Shown here one piece after another: positions 8,487 through 16,847 of a DNA stretch of 35,664 bases. The DNA is from Burkholderiaceae bacterium 16 (lineage in GTDB: Bacteria > Pseudomonadota > Gammaproteobacteria > Burkholderiales > Burkholderiaceae). Location of the stretch: positions 1 through 35,664 of the forward strand of contig JYOD01000085.1 of the NCBI GenBank assembly GCA_000955785.1. Reading direction: 5' to 3'. The notes beneath the pieces are model-generated. The model ran no database searches and was not told where the DNA came from. It was given only the letters and a program-made list of their open reading frames with translations. Position 1 is the stretch's first letter; each line of letters opens with the position of its first letter. A program made the position numbers and the translations under genes.

Positions 8487-8969
8487 TTTAGTGGACGCCA
8501 ACGGACTTGCTTCTGGCCGGGATGGGCTCCTTGACGTCAGGCAACTGGTTTCCCGCTCACCACCCATAGCCACGTCAGGGCGCGTTGATAGCACGCTGCA
8601 AACAATTTGGCGACTATGTTCGATTACGCCGGACCATTCGAAGTCTGACCCGCAATTTCGTCATACCACGCCTTCTTCCGGAAGAGATTGAGCGATGGGC
8701 GCTAATGCTGGGGGCGATACACAAGTGTGCGATTTTCCCCAATGAAATCGTCGATCCATATGCATTCTCTGAAGCAATCACGCTGCACTATTAGCTTCCA
8801 GAGGACGAAGCCATAGATGTGGTCGCGCGGATCACAAGTGCCATCTATAGCTCAGGAGTTGAGACAGGCGGCCTTGGCAACTCATCCCTGTGTGGGTATT
8901 GCAGCGCATGCCAACAAAGACGACTAGTGGTCGAGCCCGCAGGCTCAAGGATGCGGCGCTCGCGGTGCC
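8487..8969. other. Gene-poor stretch before the IS remnants
   Basis: No convincing gene. A 69-codon TTG-initiated frame at 8585-8794 (+) encodes a mixed sequence (GDYVRLRRTIRSL... LPEEIERWALMLGAIHKC) without a good ribosome binding site or a recognisable family. It could be the decayed end of a mobile-element gene. Confidence 0.4.
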
Positions 8970-9404
8970 CGCGACGAAGGCGTCCTGGTCGCCTATCTGC
9001 CGGGTCTGGCGATGCGCCGCATCGCCGATCTGCACGCGGGCGAAGCCAAGACCGATGCCCGCGATGCCGCGATCATCGCCGAAGCCGCGCGATCGATGCC
9101 GCATACGCTGCGCTCGCTGCGACTCGCTGACGAGCCACTCGCCGAACTCACCATGCTGTGCGGCTTCGACGACGATCTGGCTGCCCAAATCACCCAGACC
9201 AGTAACCGCATTCGCGGCCTGCTCACCCAGATCCATCCCGCACTGGAACGGGTTCTGGGACCTCGCCTGGACCATCCGGCCGTGCTCGATCTGCTCGATC
9301 GCTACCCGTCGCCCGCCGAGCTTGCCGCGACCAGCGAGAAGACGCTCGCCAACCGCCTGACCAAGCTCGCCCCGCGTATGGGCAAAAACCTTGAACTGCC
9401 ATGA
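8970..9404 (+). pseudogene. IS110-family transposase, internal fragment
   Basis: The frame reads RDEGVLVAYLPGLAMRRIADLHAGEAKTDARDAAIIAEAARSMPH in segments typical of the DEDD transposase domain of IS110/IS1111 elements (the AKTDARDA motif). It continues through a helical linker (LLTQIHPALERVLGPRLDHPAVLDLL) to LAPRMGKNLELP and a stop. The N-terminal ~60 residues and the whole C-terminal IS116/IS110 domain are missing, so it is a relic truncated at both ends. It lies left of the siderophore locus next to another IS relic. Confidence 0.75.
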
Positions 9405-9675
9405 GGCAGCCTCTTCCAAGCTTCCCCCATCCCCCACGTCGAACCTCAGATACTGGTTTGCGACAGCCACACTTCGCGGAAGTCTGCACCCTTTCAGGTC
9501 GGGGCAAAGTTTGAACCCCTATGCAGGCCATTACAGCGTGCCTTTCGCTTTCTCCGCGTTCTCTTTCCCGCTCCCCCTACAGCTTCCCTCGCGGGTCGCC
9601 TGCGCCCCACGACAGGGATCCGCCCGGCTGCTGCGTCCTCGGCTCCGGGGGACGCGGCATAATCCGGGAGTCGGC

Positions 9676-9932
9676 ATAACCAAGCCGAACGCGATACCCG
9701 CATGCCCAAGCTCAAACAGAAGATATCGGGTGGCTTCCGCGTCGCGCAGGGCTTCCAAGCCTTCTGCACCATCCGCTCCTATCTCGCCACACTGCGAATG
9801 GCGCAGAGCTTCCAAGCCTTCTGCACCATCCGCTCCTATCTCGCCACACTGCGAATGCAGCAGCGCGAACTCTTCTCGGCCTTGGTCCGCACCTGCTCCG
9901 GCTGTCCGCCTTCGCCAATCCCTGCTGAATAG
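9676..9932 (+). pseudogene. IS66-family transposase (TnpC), C-terminal fragment with internal duplication
   Basis: The frame contains NQAERDTRMPKLKQKISGGFR followed by FQAFCTIRSYLATLR and a short tail to a stop at 9932. This is the C-terminal signature of IS66 TnpC (NNQAERDLRM-KLKQKISG...IRSYLATLRKQ). Everything upstream of HNQAERD is absent. The segment encoding AQGFQAFCTIRSYLATLRM is present twice in tandem. It is a non-functional relic. Confidence 0.75.
9744..9857 (+). repeat. 57-bp in-frame tandem duplication
   Basis: Two adjacent 57-bp copies (9744-9800 and 9801-9857) differ at a single base (cagg versus caga near the start of each copy). The period is 19 codons, so the reading frame of the IS66 fragment is kept. 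The near identity points to a recent event. Confidence 0.92.
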
Positions 9933-10000
9933 TTACGGTAGAACATTCAAAACCTGTTCATACCTTGCTTGGCCGCGAACGACTGCGATATGCTTTCATG

Positions 10001-10765
10001 TCAGTCGCGATAGTCGCCCAACATCTGTTTCATGGCCCGGAAAGCCGTAGCACGGTCGTCGCCGAGCAGGAATGTGTGAACGCCCTGTTCCCGCCATTGC
10101 TCGCACTGACCGGGCGCACGTGGAATGGCGCAGAACGGCACACCGCGTGCCTGGCAGGCGTGGGCGATCCGGCGGATGGCGGCCTGCACCGAGGGGTGCT
10201 GCGCGTCGGCTGGTACACCAAGGCTCTGCGACAGGTCGATCGCGCCTTCCAGCACCATGTCTATGCCTGGCGCGGCAACGATCTCATCGATGGCGTCAAC
10301 GCCTTCCCGGTCCTCGATCATGGCCACAACCATCAGTTCGCTGTTTGCCCGTTCAAAGTAGGCCGGCAGGGTCAGCGTGCCGAAGCCGGTGGTCCGGCCG
10401 CCCGTGATGCCGCGCGTACCAAGTGGGTGATAGCGCGTGCTAGATACCGCCAACTCGGCCTCTGCCCGGTTGCGCACGTGTGGCACCACAATGCCCTGCG
10501 CGCCGGCGTCCAGCACGCGCAGGATGATGTCAGGTGCGGCGCCCGGCACGCGTACCAGTGCGGTCGTGCCGGCGCATTCCGCCGCACGGATCATGTTTTC
10601 CAGCGTCTGCGGGTTCACACCCGCGTGCTCCAGGTCCAGGATCACGAAGTCGAACCCTGCGTAGCCGATCATCTCTGTCATTAGCGGCAACGGCAGCGAG
10701 TTGATCAGCCCGAACACGGCGCGCCTGGCAGCGATCTTATCCTTAAGCTTGTTAGGCTGCAGCAT
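10001..10765 (-). CDS. HpcH/HpaI-family aldolase (SbnG/citrate-synthase-like) of the siderophore operon
   Basis: A 254-aa TIM-barrel protein of the HpcH/HpaI aldolase family: FGLINSLPLPLMTEMIGYAGFDFVILDLEHA, ALVRVPGAAPDIILRVLDAGAQGIVVPHV and MVVAMIEDREGVDAIDEIVAAPGIDMVLEGAIDLS supply the usual metal-binding acidic residues. It is the last gene of the minus-strand siderophore operon and overlaps the decarboxylase by 14 nt. Its ATG at 10765 has GGAGAA 5 nt upstream. In the staphyloferrin B pathway the family member SbnG makes citrate from oxaloacetate and acetyl-CoA. By analogy this enzyme may provide citrate for the siderophore; that role is inference. Confidence 0.8.
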   Translation of the reverse strand: MLQPNKLKDKIAARRAVFGLINSLPLPLMTEMIGYAGFDFVILDLEHAGVNPQTLENMIRAAECAGTTALVRVPGAAPDIILRVLDAGAQGIVVPHVRNRAEAELAVSSTRYHPLGTRGITGGRTTGFGTLTLPAYFERANSELMVVAMIEDREGVDAIDEIVAAPGIDMVLEGAIDLSQSLGVPADAQHPSVQAAIRRIAHACQARGVPFCAIPRAPGQCEQWREQGVHTFLLGDDRATAFRAMKQMLGDYRD

Positions 10766-11990
10766 AGGCGTTCTCCGTGGGCAAATACCAGTGTGAAGGG
10801 TGCGGGTGGCGCAGGAAGTCGTGGTGCGAGATATGCCATGCGTAGGCGCCGGCGTACGGAAAGACCACCAGGTCGCCGGCGCGCACGCTGTCCACCTGCG
10901 TGTCCTGGGCAAGGATGTCCTTCGGCGTGCAGAGCTGGCCGACCACGCTGACGCGTGCGTCGCCGACGCCGGGCCGGGAGAATGGATAGCGCCAAGCCTC
11001 CACGGGCAGCACCCGGAAGGGGTGGCTGTGCCCCTGTGCATAAGGCGTGCGGAAGTGGTGCGTGCCGCCGCTGGCCACCACAAAGGGGCGGTCGAACGCG
11101 TGCTTCACATCGATCACCTCCATTGCGTAGTATCCGCAGAAGGCGGTGATATAGCGCCCGCACTCGAAGCGCACGGTCAGCCCGTCGCGGCGCGCCGACA
11201 GTGCCGACAGCCCCTGGGCAAAGTTGGCCCAGTCGAATTGCCGCTCGGGTTCGCGATAGTTGACGCCAATGCCGCCGCCAACGTTGACCTGGTCCAGCGT
11301 GTCCAGCGTATACTGTTCGCGCCAGAGCCGTACTTGCTGCAGGTAGGCGTCGAGCAGGCGCAGGTGGGCGGCAGCATCGAGCTGGTGGGACATCAGGTGG
11401 AAATGAAAGCCTCGCAGCCGGATCTCCGGATGCGTGCGCAGCCACGCCAGGCAGCCCGGCAGTTGGTCGCCGGCAATGCCGAACGGCGTGGGCTTGCCGC
11501 CCATCATCAGCGTGGTGGCGTGCAAGCCATCGATCGCGAGATTGACCCGCAGCAGCACCGGCGCGGCGACGCCGCGCTCCCGCGCAAGCCATGCCAGCCG
11601 CTCAAGTTCATGCTGGCTTTCCACATGCAGTGCGTCGACACCGAGGTCGAGCGCGCTGGCCAGTTCCGCATCGGTCTTGCCAGGGCCGCTGAAGATCAGC
11701 GGCACTTCGGCGAAGTGCTCGCGCACCCAGGCCAGCTCGCCGCCGGAAGAGATCTCGAACCCGTGCGTGAGCGGCGCCAGCGTCTGCAGGATCGGCAGGT
11801 CCGAGTTGGCCTTGATCGCGTAGAACAGCTCGAAGCCGGGCGGCAGGCTGCGCACCGTTGCCGCGGCATGCTGCCTCAGCGCCTCCAGGTCATAGACGTA
11901 CGCGCACAGGGGGGCGCTGGCATCGGCAAGCGCGTCGTGGAGGTGTGCGGCAACGCGCGTCCAGCGCAGTTCAGAGGCGGTCATTGCCAT
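10752..11990 (-). CDS. pvsE: PLP-dependent decarboxylase of siderophore biosynthesis (PvsE-like)
   Basis: A 412-aa fold-type III (alanine racemase/ODC-DAP decarboxylase) enzyme. The PLP lysine is in FELFYAIKANSDLPIL (Lys60), followed by GFEISSGGELAWV, the glycine-rich VNVGGGIGVNY loop, and the C-terminal FECGRYI and YAGAYAWHISHHDFL segments. In vibrioferrin and staphyloferrin B pathways such enzymes (PvsE, SbnH) decarboxylate an amino acid or its citryl conjugate. An ATG at 11990, or the ATG at 11984 in an ATGA overlap with the upstream synthetase, is the start; GGAGG lies 4 or 10 nt upstream respectively. The much longer open frame upstream is inside the synthetase gene and is not coding. 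Confidence 0.85.
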   Translation of the reverse strand: MAMTASELRWTRVAAHLHDALADASAPLCAYVYDLEALRQHAAATVRSLPPGFELFYAIKANSDLPILQTLAPLTHGFEISSGGELAWVREHFAEVPLIFSGPGKTDAELASALDLGVDALHVESQHELERLAWLARERGVAAPVLLRVNLAIDGLHATTLMMGGKPTPFGIAGDQLPGCLAWLRTHPEIRLRGFHFHLMSHQLDAAAHLRLLDAYLQQVRLWREQYTLDTLDQVNVGGGIGVNYREPERQFDWANFAQGLSALSARRDGLTVRFECGRYITAFCGYYAMEVIDVKHAFDRPFVVASGGTHHFRTPYAQGHSHPFRVLPVEAWRYPFSRPGVGDARVSVVGQLCTPKDILAQDTQVDSVRAGDLVVFPYAGAYAWHISHHDFLRHPHPSHWYLPTENAYAAA

Positions 11991-13816
11991 GCGGCCTCCA
12001 GGCCAGCGAGCGGAATGGGATTGGTAACGGGCACGTAGGCTGAAGCGCGGTCGGCGCGCTGGAAGAAGCGGTTGCTGAAGTTGGTCTTGGCCGGGAAGGG
12101 GCTGCCGGCCAGCAGCCCGTTGACACGCCGGGCGGACGCAGCATTGCCATGGCGATGCTGGTAGGTGTGCAAGTGATGGCGCACGACGGACCACAGCCGC
12201 GCGGTCATCGCCTGCCTGCCGCCGCCCAGCTGCGCGATGACTTCGCACAAGTTGTTGACGAACAGGCAATAGGCGATGCGATTCCAGCCCTGGTCTTCGT
12301 CGTACCAGAGCGAGGCCTGCGCGCGCGCGCTGAGCTCCGGCATGCTTGCGGCGGGATGGCGCGAGGGCATCAGCTTTACGCCTTCGAAGTCGCGCAGGAA
12401 CATCTGCGCGGGCATGCCCTGCCGCAGGCCGAGCACCACATTCTGCAAGTGCGGTTCGAAGATGATACCGTGGGCGAAAAACAGGTGAAAAACCGGATAA
12501 ACCAGTTGCGAGACATAGTCGGAGAACCAGCGCTCGGTCATCGCATCCGCATGGGTTCCTACCTGTTCGGCCAGCCCTGCCAGTAGCCGGCGCATGCGGG
12601 CTTCGCCGTAGTAGTGGTTCCCGAACAGCGAGCCGGCGAGCAGGGGAACGCAGTCTGGCGCGCGCAGCGTGTCGACACTCTGGCGCAGGATCAGCCCAAA
12701 TCCCTCGATGACCTGGCGGTTCTTTTCGACATCGGCGTCCTTGAGGTTGACCGACAGGAATGCCGGCTCCTCCATCAGCGCCAGGCCGGGGAACAGGCGC
12801 CCGAGATCGGGCAGCAATGGGTGCAGCACGCGATTGACGTGCGTGGCGCTTTCCAGCTCATACCAGGCGTTCTTGCGCACACAATTGGTGATGCGGATGT
12901 TCAGGGACAGCTTATAGAAGTACGGGTTGCCGGGCTGGTACAGCGTGCGGATCGACGAGGTGGGGAAGAAATCCCCGCCCTGCGGGCCGAGGTCTTGCAT
13001 GCGTCCACTGGACAGCGCATGGTGCACGAGCGGATGCTCTCGCAGATAGCCGGCCTGCCAAGGATGGACCGGCACTGCGACGCGGTCGGCCGGCACTGGC
13101 GGGGCATTTGCCGCGATCAGCTGGTCGCAGCTAGCGTCGAGCAGCGACTGCTGCGCAATGTCTTCGCGCGGCACGGCAAACCATGCGAGCGCAAAGCGCG
13201 TACGCAGCTCCGGCGAGTATCGCAAGAGGTCGTCGTCGGAGAAGCCTTGCCGGCTCTTGGGCGTCGGGTGGAACGGATGACCGAAAGTCAGCGATTGCTC
13301 GGAATCGATGTAGGCCTCCTGCGGATCGGCAGGAATAGTCGAAGGCACCAGCATGGACAGCACCTCCGTGCTGACGGCCACGCTGTTGCGGATTTGCTCC
13401 ATCAGCTCGGTGTTGGGCGGCAGTTCGTGCTGCAGTGCCATCTCGCGCAATAGCAGCGCTGCCAGCGATTCCCAGTCCAGCAGTGCCCAGGGCTTGTTCT
13501 CAGCCTTGTGGAAGACAGGAGACAAGTAGCGATAGTTGCCTGTGAGCCAGGCACCGCCGACCACGGTCAGCAGGCGATCGTGAATGTGCGGCAGTTGTAC
13601 CTGCAGAACCTGGCCTTGCACGCGCTGCAGCGTCATCGTGATAGCCGCTGGCCAATCGTGCTGGCCCACAGGGGGGGCGACGCGCAGCTGGCCGTTGGGC
13701 GCTGCGACTTCGCGGCAGTAGCAATTCAGCAGTGTTTCCTGGCAGCGCCGCCCGGCAGCGATTTCCGCCGATAGCCGGAGGGCGCCAGGGTGTTCCGTGT
13801 TGGTGTGCGATTGCAT
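11981..13816 (-). CDS. pvsD: IucA/IucC-family NIS siderophore synthetase (PvsD-like)
   Basis: A 611-aa NRPS-independent siderophore synthetase. It shows the nucleotide/acid-binding signature GHPFHPTPKSRQGF (179-192), VPVHPWQ (248-254), TSSIRTLYQP...YFYKLSLNIRITNCVRKN (286-316) and a FhuF-like C-terminal half (HGIIFEPHLQNVVLG, MFLRDFEGVKL). It adenylates a carboxylate, usually citrate or a citryl intermediate, and joins it to an amine or alcohol. The ATG at 13816 (MQSHTNTEHP) is chosen over upstream in-frame ATGs because it fits the family N-terminus and has GAGG about 12 nt upstream. It follows the exporter after a 29-nt gap and overlaps the decarboxylase gene. Confidence 0.88.
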   Translation of the reverse strand: MQSHTNTEHPGALRLSAEIAAGRRCQETLLNCYCREVAAPNGQLRVAPPVGQHDWPAAITMTLQRVQGQVLQVQLPHIHDRLLTVVGGAWLTGNYRYLSPVFHKAENKPWALLDWESLAALLLREMALQHELPPNTELMEQIRNSVAVSTEVLSMLVPSTIPADPQEAYIDSEQSLTFGHPFHPTPKSRQGFSDDDLLRYSPELRTRFALAWFAVPREDIAQQSLLDASCDQLIAANAPPVPADRVAVPVHPWQAGYLREHPLVHHALSSGRMQDLGPQGGDFFPTSSIRTLYQPGNPYFYKLSLNIRITNCVRKNAWYELESATHVNRVLHPLLPDLGRLFPGLALMEEPAFLSVNLKDADVEKNRQVIEGFGLILRQSVDTLRAPDCVPLLAGSLFGNHYYGEARMRRLLAGLAEQVGTHADAMTERWFSDYVSQLVYPVFHLFFAHGIIFEPHLQNVVLGLRQGMPAQMFLRDFEGVKLMPSRHPAASMPELSARAQASLWYDEDQGWNRIAYCLFVNNLCEVIAQLGGGRQAMTARLWSVVRHHLHTYQHRHGNAASARRVNGLLAGSPFPAKTNFSNRFFQRADRASAYVPVTNPIPLAGLEAAWQ

Positions 13817-13845
13817 GTTTTTTGCAGCCTCGTGTCCAGGAGGGA

Positions 13846-15024
13846 TCAAAGTGTGCTCATCCGCTGTCGGGCGGTAAGAAGCAGGTAGCCGACAGTGGTG
13901 GCCAGCAGCGCGGCGCCAAGCAGGTAGGGCGCGCGTGGGCTGGCGATGCTGACTGCCGCACCGGCGGCAAGCCCCGCCGCGACGCCGCCCCACTTCGAGC
14001 TGCTTTCGAACCAGCCGAAGGTGCGCCCTGCGTTGCTGGCGTGCACTACGCTCGCCACGAGCGCGTGCAGCGCGATGAATCCGACGGTCATGGCGGTGCC
14101 CATCAGCAGTCGCCAGGCCACCAGGGCAGGCAGGCCGAGCGGTGCCGCCTGTGCCGCCAGGGTGACCACCAGCGTTCCGTAGGCGGTCGCAAGAAGCCCC
14201 AGCGAGGGCGCCAGCCCCAGCCGCCGTGACAGCAGCGGTGCCGCAGCCAGGTACACCAGGTGTGGAAGGCCAAAGAGCAGGCCGGCAGTCGCCGCGGATA
14301 TCTCAGGCATGCGCTGTTGCATGTCCGGGATGAAGTATGGGAACGTCACAACGGTCGCGAACACAAACGCGAACTGCAGCACATAGATTTGCCGCGGCGT
14401 GGCAGGTGCAGCGGCAGTTGCGCCGGCCGGACGTTGCGGCGGTCGCTTCGCGGCGCCGCTGGCGGCATCGCCCTCGGGCAACCATGCGATCAGAGCTGCG
14501 GCGGCCAATGGCAGCAACGCAAGCCACCGGTACAGCTCGATCGGGGATGCCTCGCCGATCCACAGGCCGAGACAGGCGGGGGCCGCCACCAGCGCGGCGC
14601 GCGCCGACCACTGCATCGCCGTCAGGCTGCGTGTAAGCGTGGTGCCACTGGCGACAGTTGCCAGATAGGCGTTGGACGCCGAGAACGTACCGCCCAACAC
14701 GCCCTGCAGCACGAGCGCTGCCAGGAAGGAAAACGAACTGGTCGCGTAGCTGGCAAGCAGGAAACTTGCTGCCAGCCCCAGTTGCGCGCGCAGCAGCAGC
14801 GGCTTCTTGCCGAAGCGGTCTGCAAGCCGGCCCCACCATGGTGCCGACACCGCCGCCAGCAGAGTTGGCACCACATAGAACGCGCCCGCGAGCCATGGCA
14901 CGTCGTTGTGCAGCGAGCGCTGCAGAATCAGCGCGAAGAACGGCGGCATGCCCAGCGCCGCGAAGGCGGCGATGAAATGGCACAGCATGACCACCGCGAC
15001 CACCTGTCGCGTGCCGGTGTTCAT
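13846..15024 (-). CDS. pvsC: MFS transporter, probable siderophore exporter (PvsC-like)
   Basis: A 392-aa major facilitator with about 12 hydrophobic segments and the MFS loop 2-3 motif GRLADRFGKKPLLL. Its position between two NIS synthetases matches PvsC, the vibrioferrin exporter of Vibrio parahaemolyticus (established for that species). Its ATG overlaps the stop of the upstream synthetase as ATGA (15021-15024). It likely secretes the finished siderophore across the inner membrane. Confidence 0.84.
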   Translation of the reverse strand: MNTGTRQVVAVVMLCHFIAAFAALGMPPFFALILQRSLHNDVPWLAGAFYVVPTLLAAVSAPWWGRLADRFGKKPLLLRAQLGLAASFLLASYATSSFSFLAALVLQGVLGGTFSASNAYLATVASGTTLTRSLTAMQWSARAALVAAPACLGLWIGEASPIELYRWLALLPLAAAALIAWLPEGDAASGAAKRPPQRPAGATAAAPATPRQIYVLQFAFVFATVVTFPYFIPDMQQRMPEISAATAGLLFGLPHLVYLAAAPLLSRRLGLAPSLGLLATAYGTLVVTLAAQAAPLGLPALVAWRLLMGTAMTVGFIALHALVASVVHASNAGRTFGWFESSSKWGGVAAGLAAGAAVSIASPRAPYLLGAALLATTVGYLLLTARQRMSTL

Positions 15025-16847
15025 GAGGCCACCTTCAGGAAGTTGGGCGCGCGCTTGCCGTAGAACTTGTTGACATCGGTGGCGCCGGTCTGCGCCTTTT
15101 CCACCAGTGATGCGGCGGTCAGCAGGTACTTAAGGTGGAGCCTGTCGTCGCCGAGCAGCAACTGGCACGCGAAGGTCGTGTCCTCCCCGGCGGCGGCCAA
15201 TTCGGCAAGGATGGCCTCCACATGGCGGCGCACGCGTGCGTAGCCTGCTGCGCGATCGGTTACACGACGCAGTGCCAGGCCCTCCACTAGTGCGGCAATA
15301 TTCAGCTGCAGCGTGATAGTGACGAACATTTGGGCCAGCGGCAGCGCATCGGTGACGCCGATACGCTGGTCTTCCAGCCCGTCGAGGCGGGCCGTCAGTT
15401 CTGGCCACCGTCGGGCCAGCACACCTCGGTCGATGCGGGCGGCATCGTTGTCCTTCAGCAGCAGCCGCAGCCCGTCGTTGCTGTAGACCAGCATCGAATT
15501 CTGCTGGTTCGATTCCAGCGCAATGCCATAGCGCAGCCACAGCGTCAGGTGCAGGCGCAGCGTGAGTGCCAGATAGGCGTCAAACCACGCATCGAGGGCG
15601 CCACCATGGTAGCGGCTGGCAAGTTCTTCGGCCACGCAATTGCCACCGGCGGTATCGGCCAGCAGGCCGGCAACGGACACCACCGTCGCGTCCGCCAATT
15701 GCTGTGCGGGGTAGCGGCGCAGGATGAAACCGAGGAATGGGCGCTGGTCAACGTGGGCGCCATTGGCCTCGTCGGTGAGCAGCACCTGTCCGCTGAGGCC
15801 CGGCTCACGCCGGACGATATCGCCAAGCATGGACTGGATGCGATGCCCGTCCCCGATGGTGCTGGGCTTGATGGTGCGGATATTCTTGGTGCCGAGTGTC
15901 CGAATGGTAAGCGGCAGCTTGACGTGCCATTCGGGCGAGTCGAGCAGGCTCAGCGAGCGAACCGACAGGGTAGGGGAGACACGCAGGTACGCGCGTGGGG
16001 CGCGAATCACTTGGCCCTCAAGTCCTGCCTCAATCAGGAAGGCTTCCAGATGATGCTGCCACACGAACGGATGCACTGGTACCAGTGCGTGCGTCCGGGC
16101 CAGCATTGGGTCGAGGCCGACATCAGCGAACGCCGGCCAGTTCGGCGGTAGCGTCCCACCGCTGGGATGATGGCGCGCGCACGGTACGGCCAGCCAGTTC
16201 AGCGCGAATGCAGGCTGGAATTCGGGCGCGTACTGTGCCAGATCGGCGGTAGCGAATCCCAGCTTGGCGCGGGCAGTAGGATAGTAGGGATGGTCGAGAA
16301 ACCCGGCGAGCCGGTCGTAGTGCAGCATGCGCTGGTGCCATGCCGGTAACGTGTGCCCGTCTGCGCTGCCAGGCTGCGCGAACCAGCGCGCGCGTTCGGC
16401 CATCGACGTTTCGCGATGCGCTCTGGCCGCGTGGCATTCATCGCCGTACGCGGTGAACAGGCGCGCGGCTTCGGCGGGCAGGTCGCCGGCAAACGCCGCC
16501 AGGATCGCGTCGACATCATGCAGCGCCGACAATTCGCCGGCGTGTTCCTGCAACAGCGGCAGGCGCGTCAGGCGCCAGTCCTGCATGTATCGGGTGGCGG
16601 TTACCGGAATCCAGAGCGTGCCGGCGCCAAGATGGTCGACGCGCAGCCATTGCTGGCTGGCATCGAAGCCATGGGCCGCGCTGGCCCGCAAGGCATCGCC
16701 GTTGCTTAGTTCACCGCGGCTGGCGCACGCGCGGACGTCTTCCCGGAGCAGTGTATCGACGACACGGATGCAGATATATGCGGCATCCGGATCGGTCACC
16801 GTCACCTCAAGCGACAGGCTCGACTGGACAGGCAAGCGGGCGGTCAT
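15021..16847 (-). CDS. pvsB: IucA/IucC-family NIS siderophore synthetase (PvsB-like)
   Basis: A 608-aa NIS synthetase, more diverged than its neighbour. The signature region reads DHPYYPTARAKLGF, then LVPVHPFVWQHHLEAF, SPTLSVRSLSLL...VKLPLTIRTLGTKNIRT and a FhuF-like C-terminal half (LTLWLRYGIALESNQQNSMLV, LLLKDNDAARID). The ATG at 16847 overlaps the stop of the ATP-grasp gene as ATGA and has GGAG 8 nt upstream. An ATG at 16862 is also in frame but worse placed. The two synthetases probably act on different carboxylates, as PvsB and PvsD do in vibrioferrin assembly; which does which is not visible. Confidence 0.87.
   Translation of the reverse strand: MTARLPVQSSLSLEVTVTDPDAAYICIRVVDTLLREDVRACASRGELSNGDALRASAAHGFDASQQWLRVDHLGAGTLWIPVTATRYMQDWRLTRLPLLQEHAGELSALHDVDAILAAFAGDLPAEAARLFTAYGDECHAARAHRETSMAERARWFAQPGSADGHTLPAWHQRMLHYDRLAGFLDHPYYPTARAKLGFATADLAQYAPEFQPAFALNWLAVPCARHHPSGGTLPPNWPAFADVGLDPMLARTHALVPVHPFVWQHHLEAFLIEAGLEGQVIRAPRAYLRVSPTLSVRSLSLLDSPEWHVKLPLTIRTLGTKNIRTIKPSTIGDGHRIQSMLGDIVRREPGLSGQVLLTDEANGAHVDQRPFLGFILRRYPAQQLADATVVSVAGLLADTAGGNCVAEELASRYHGGALDAWFDAYLALTLRLHLTLWLRYGIALESNQQNSMLVYSNDGLRLLLKDNDAARIDRGVLARRWPELTARLDGLEDQRIGVTDALPLAQMFVTITLQLNIAALVEGLALRRVTDRAAGYARVRRHVEAILAELAAAGEDTTFACQLLLGDDRLHLKYLLTAASLVEKAQTGATDVNKFYGKRAPNFLKVAS

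Noticed and set aside
9744..9857. CRISPR-like repeat
   Set aside because: Only two units, directly adjacent without spacers, and coding for a transposase end.
9391..10050. A 219-codon forward frame over the IS relic
   Set aside because: It overlaps the true IS66 C-terminal frame, has Ser/Pro/Ala-rich shadow composition and runs into the aldolase gene.
10705..13453. Long open frames opposite the decarboxylase and synthetase genes
   Set aside because: They are GC-rich shadows (Arg/Gln/His/Gly-rich) of well-supported minus-strand genes.
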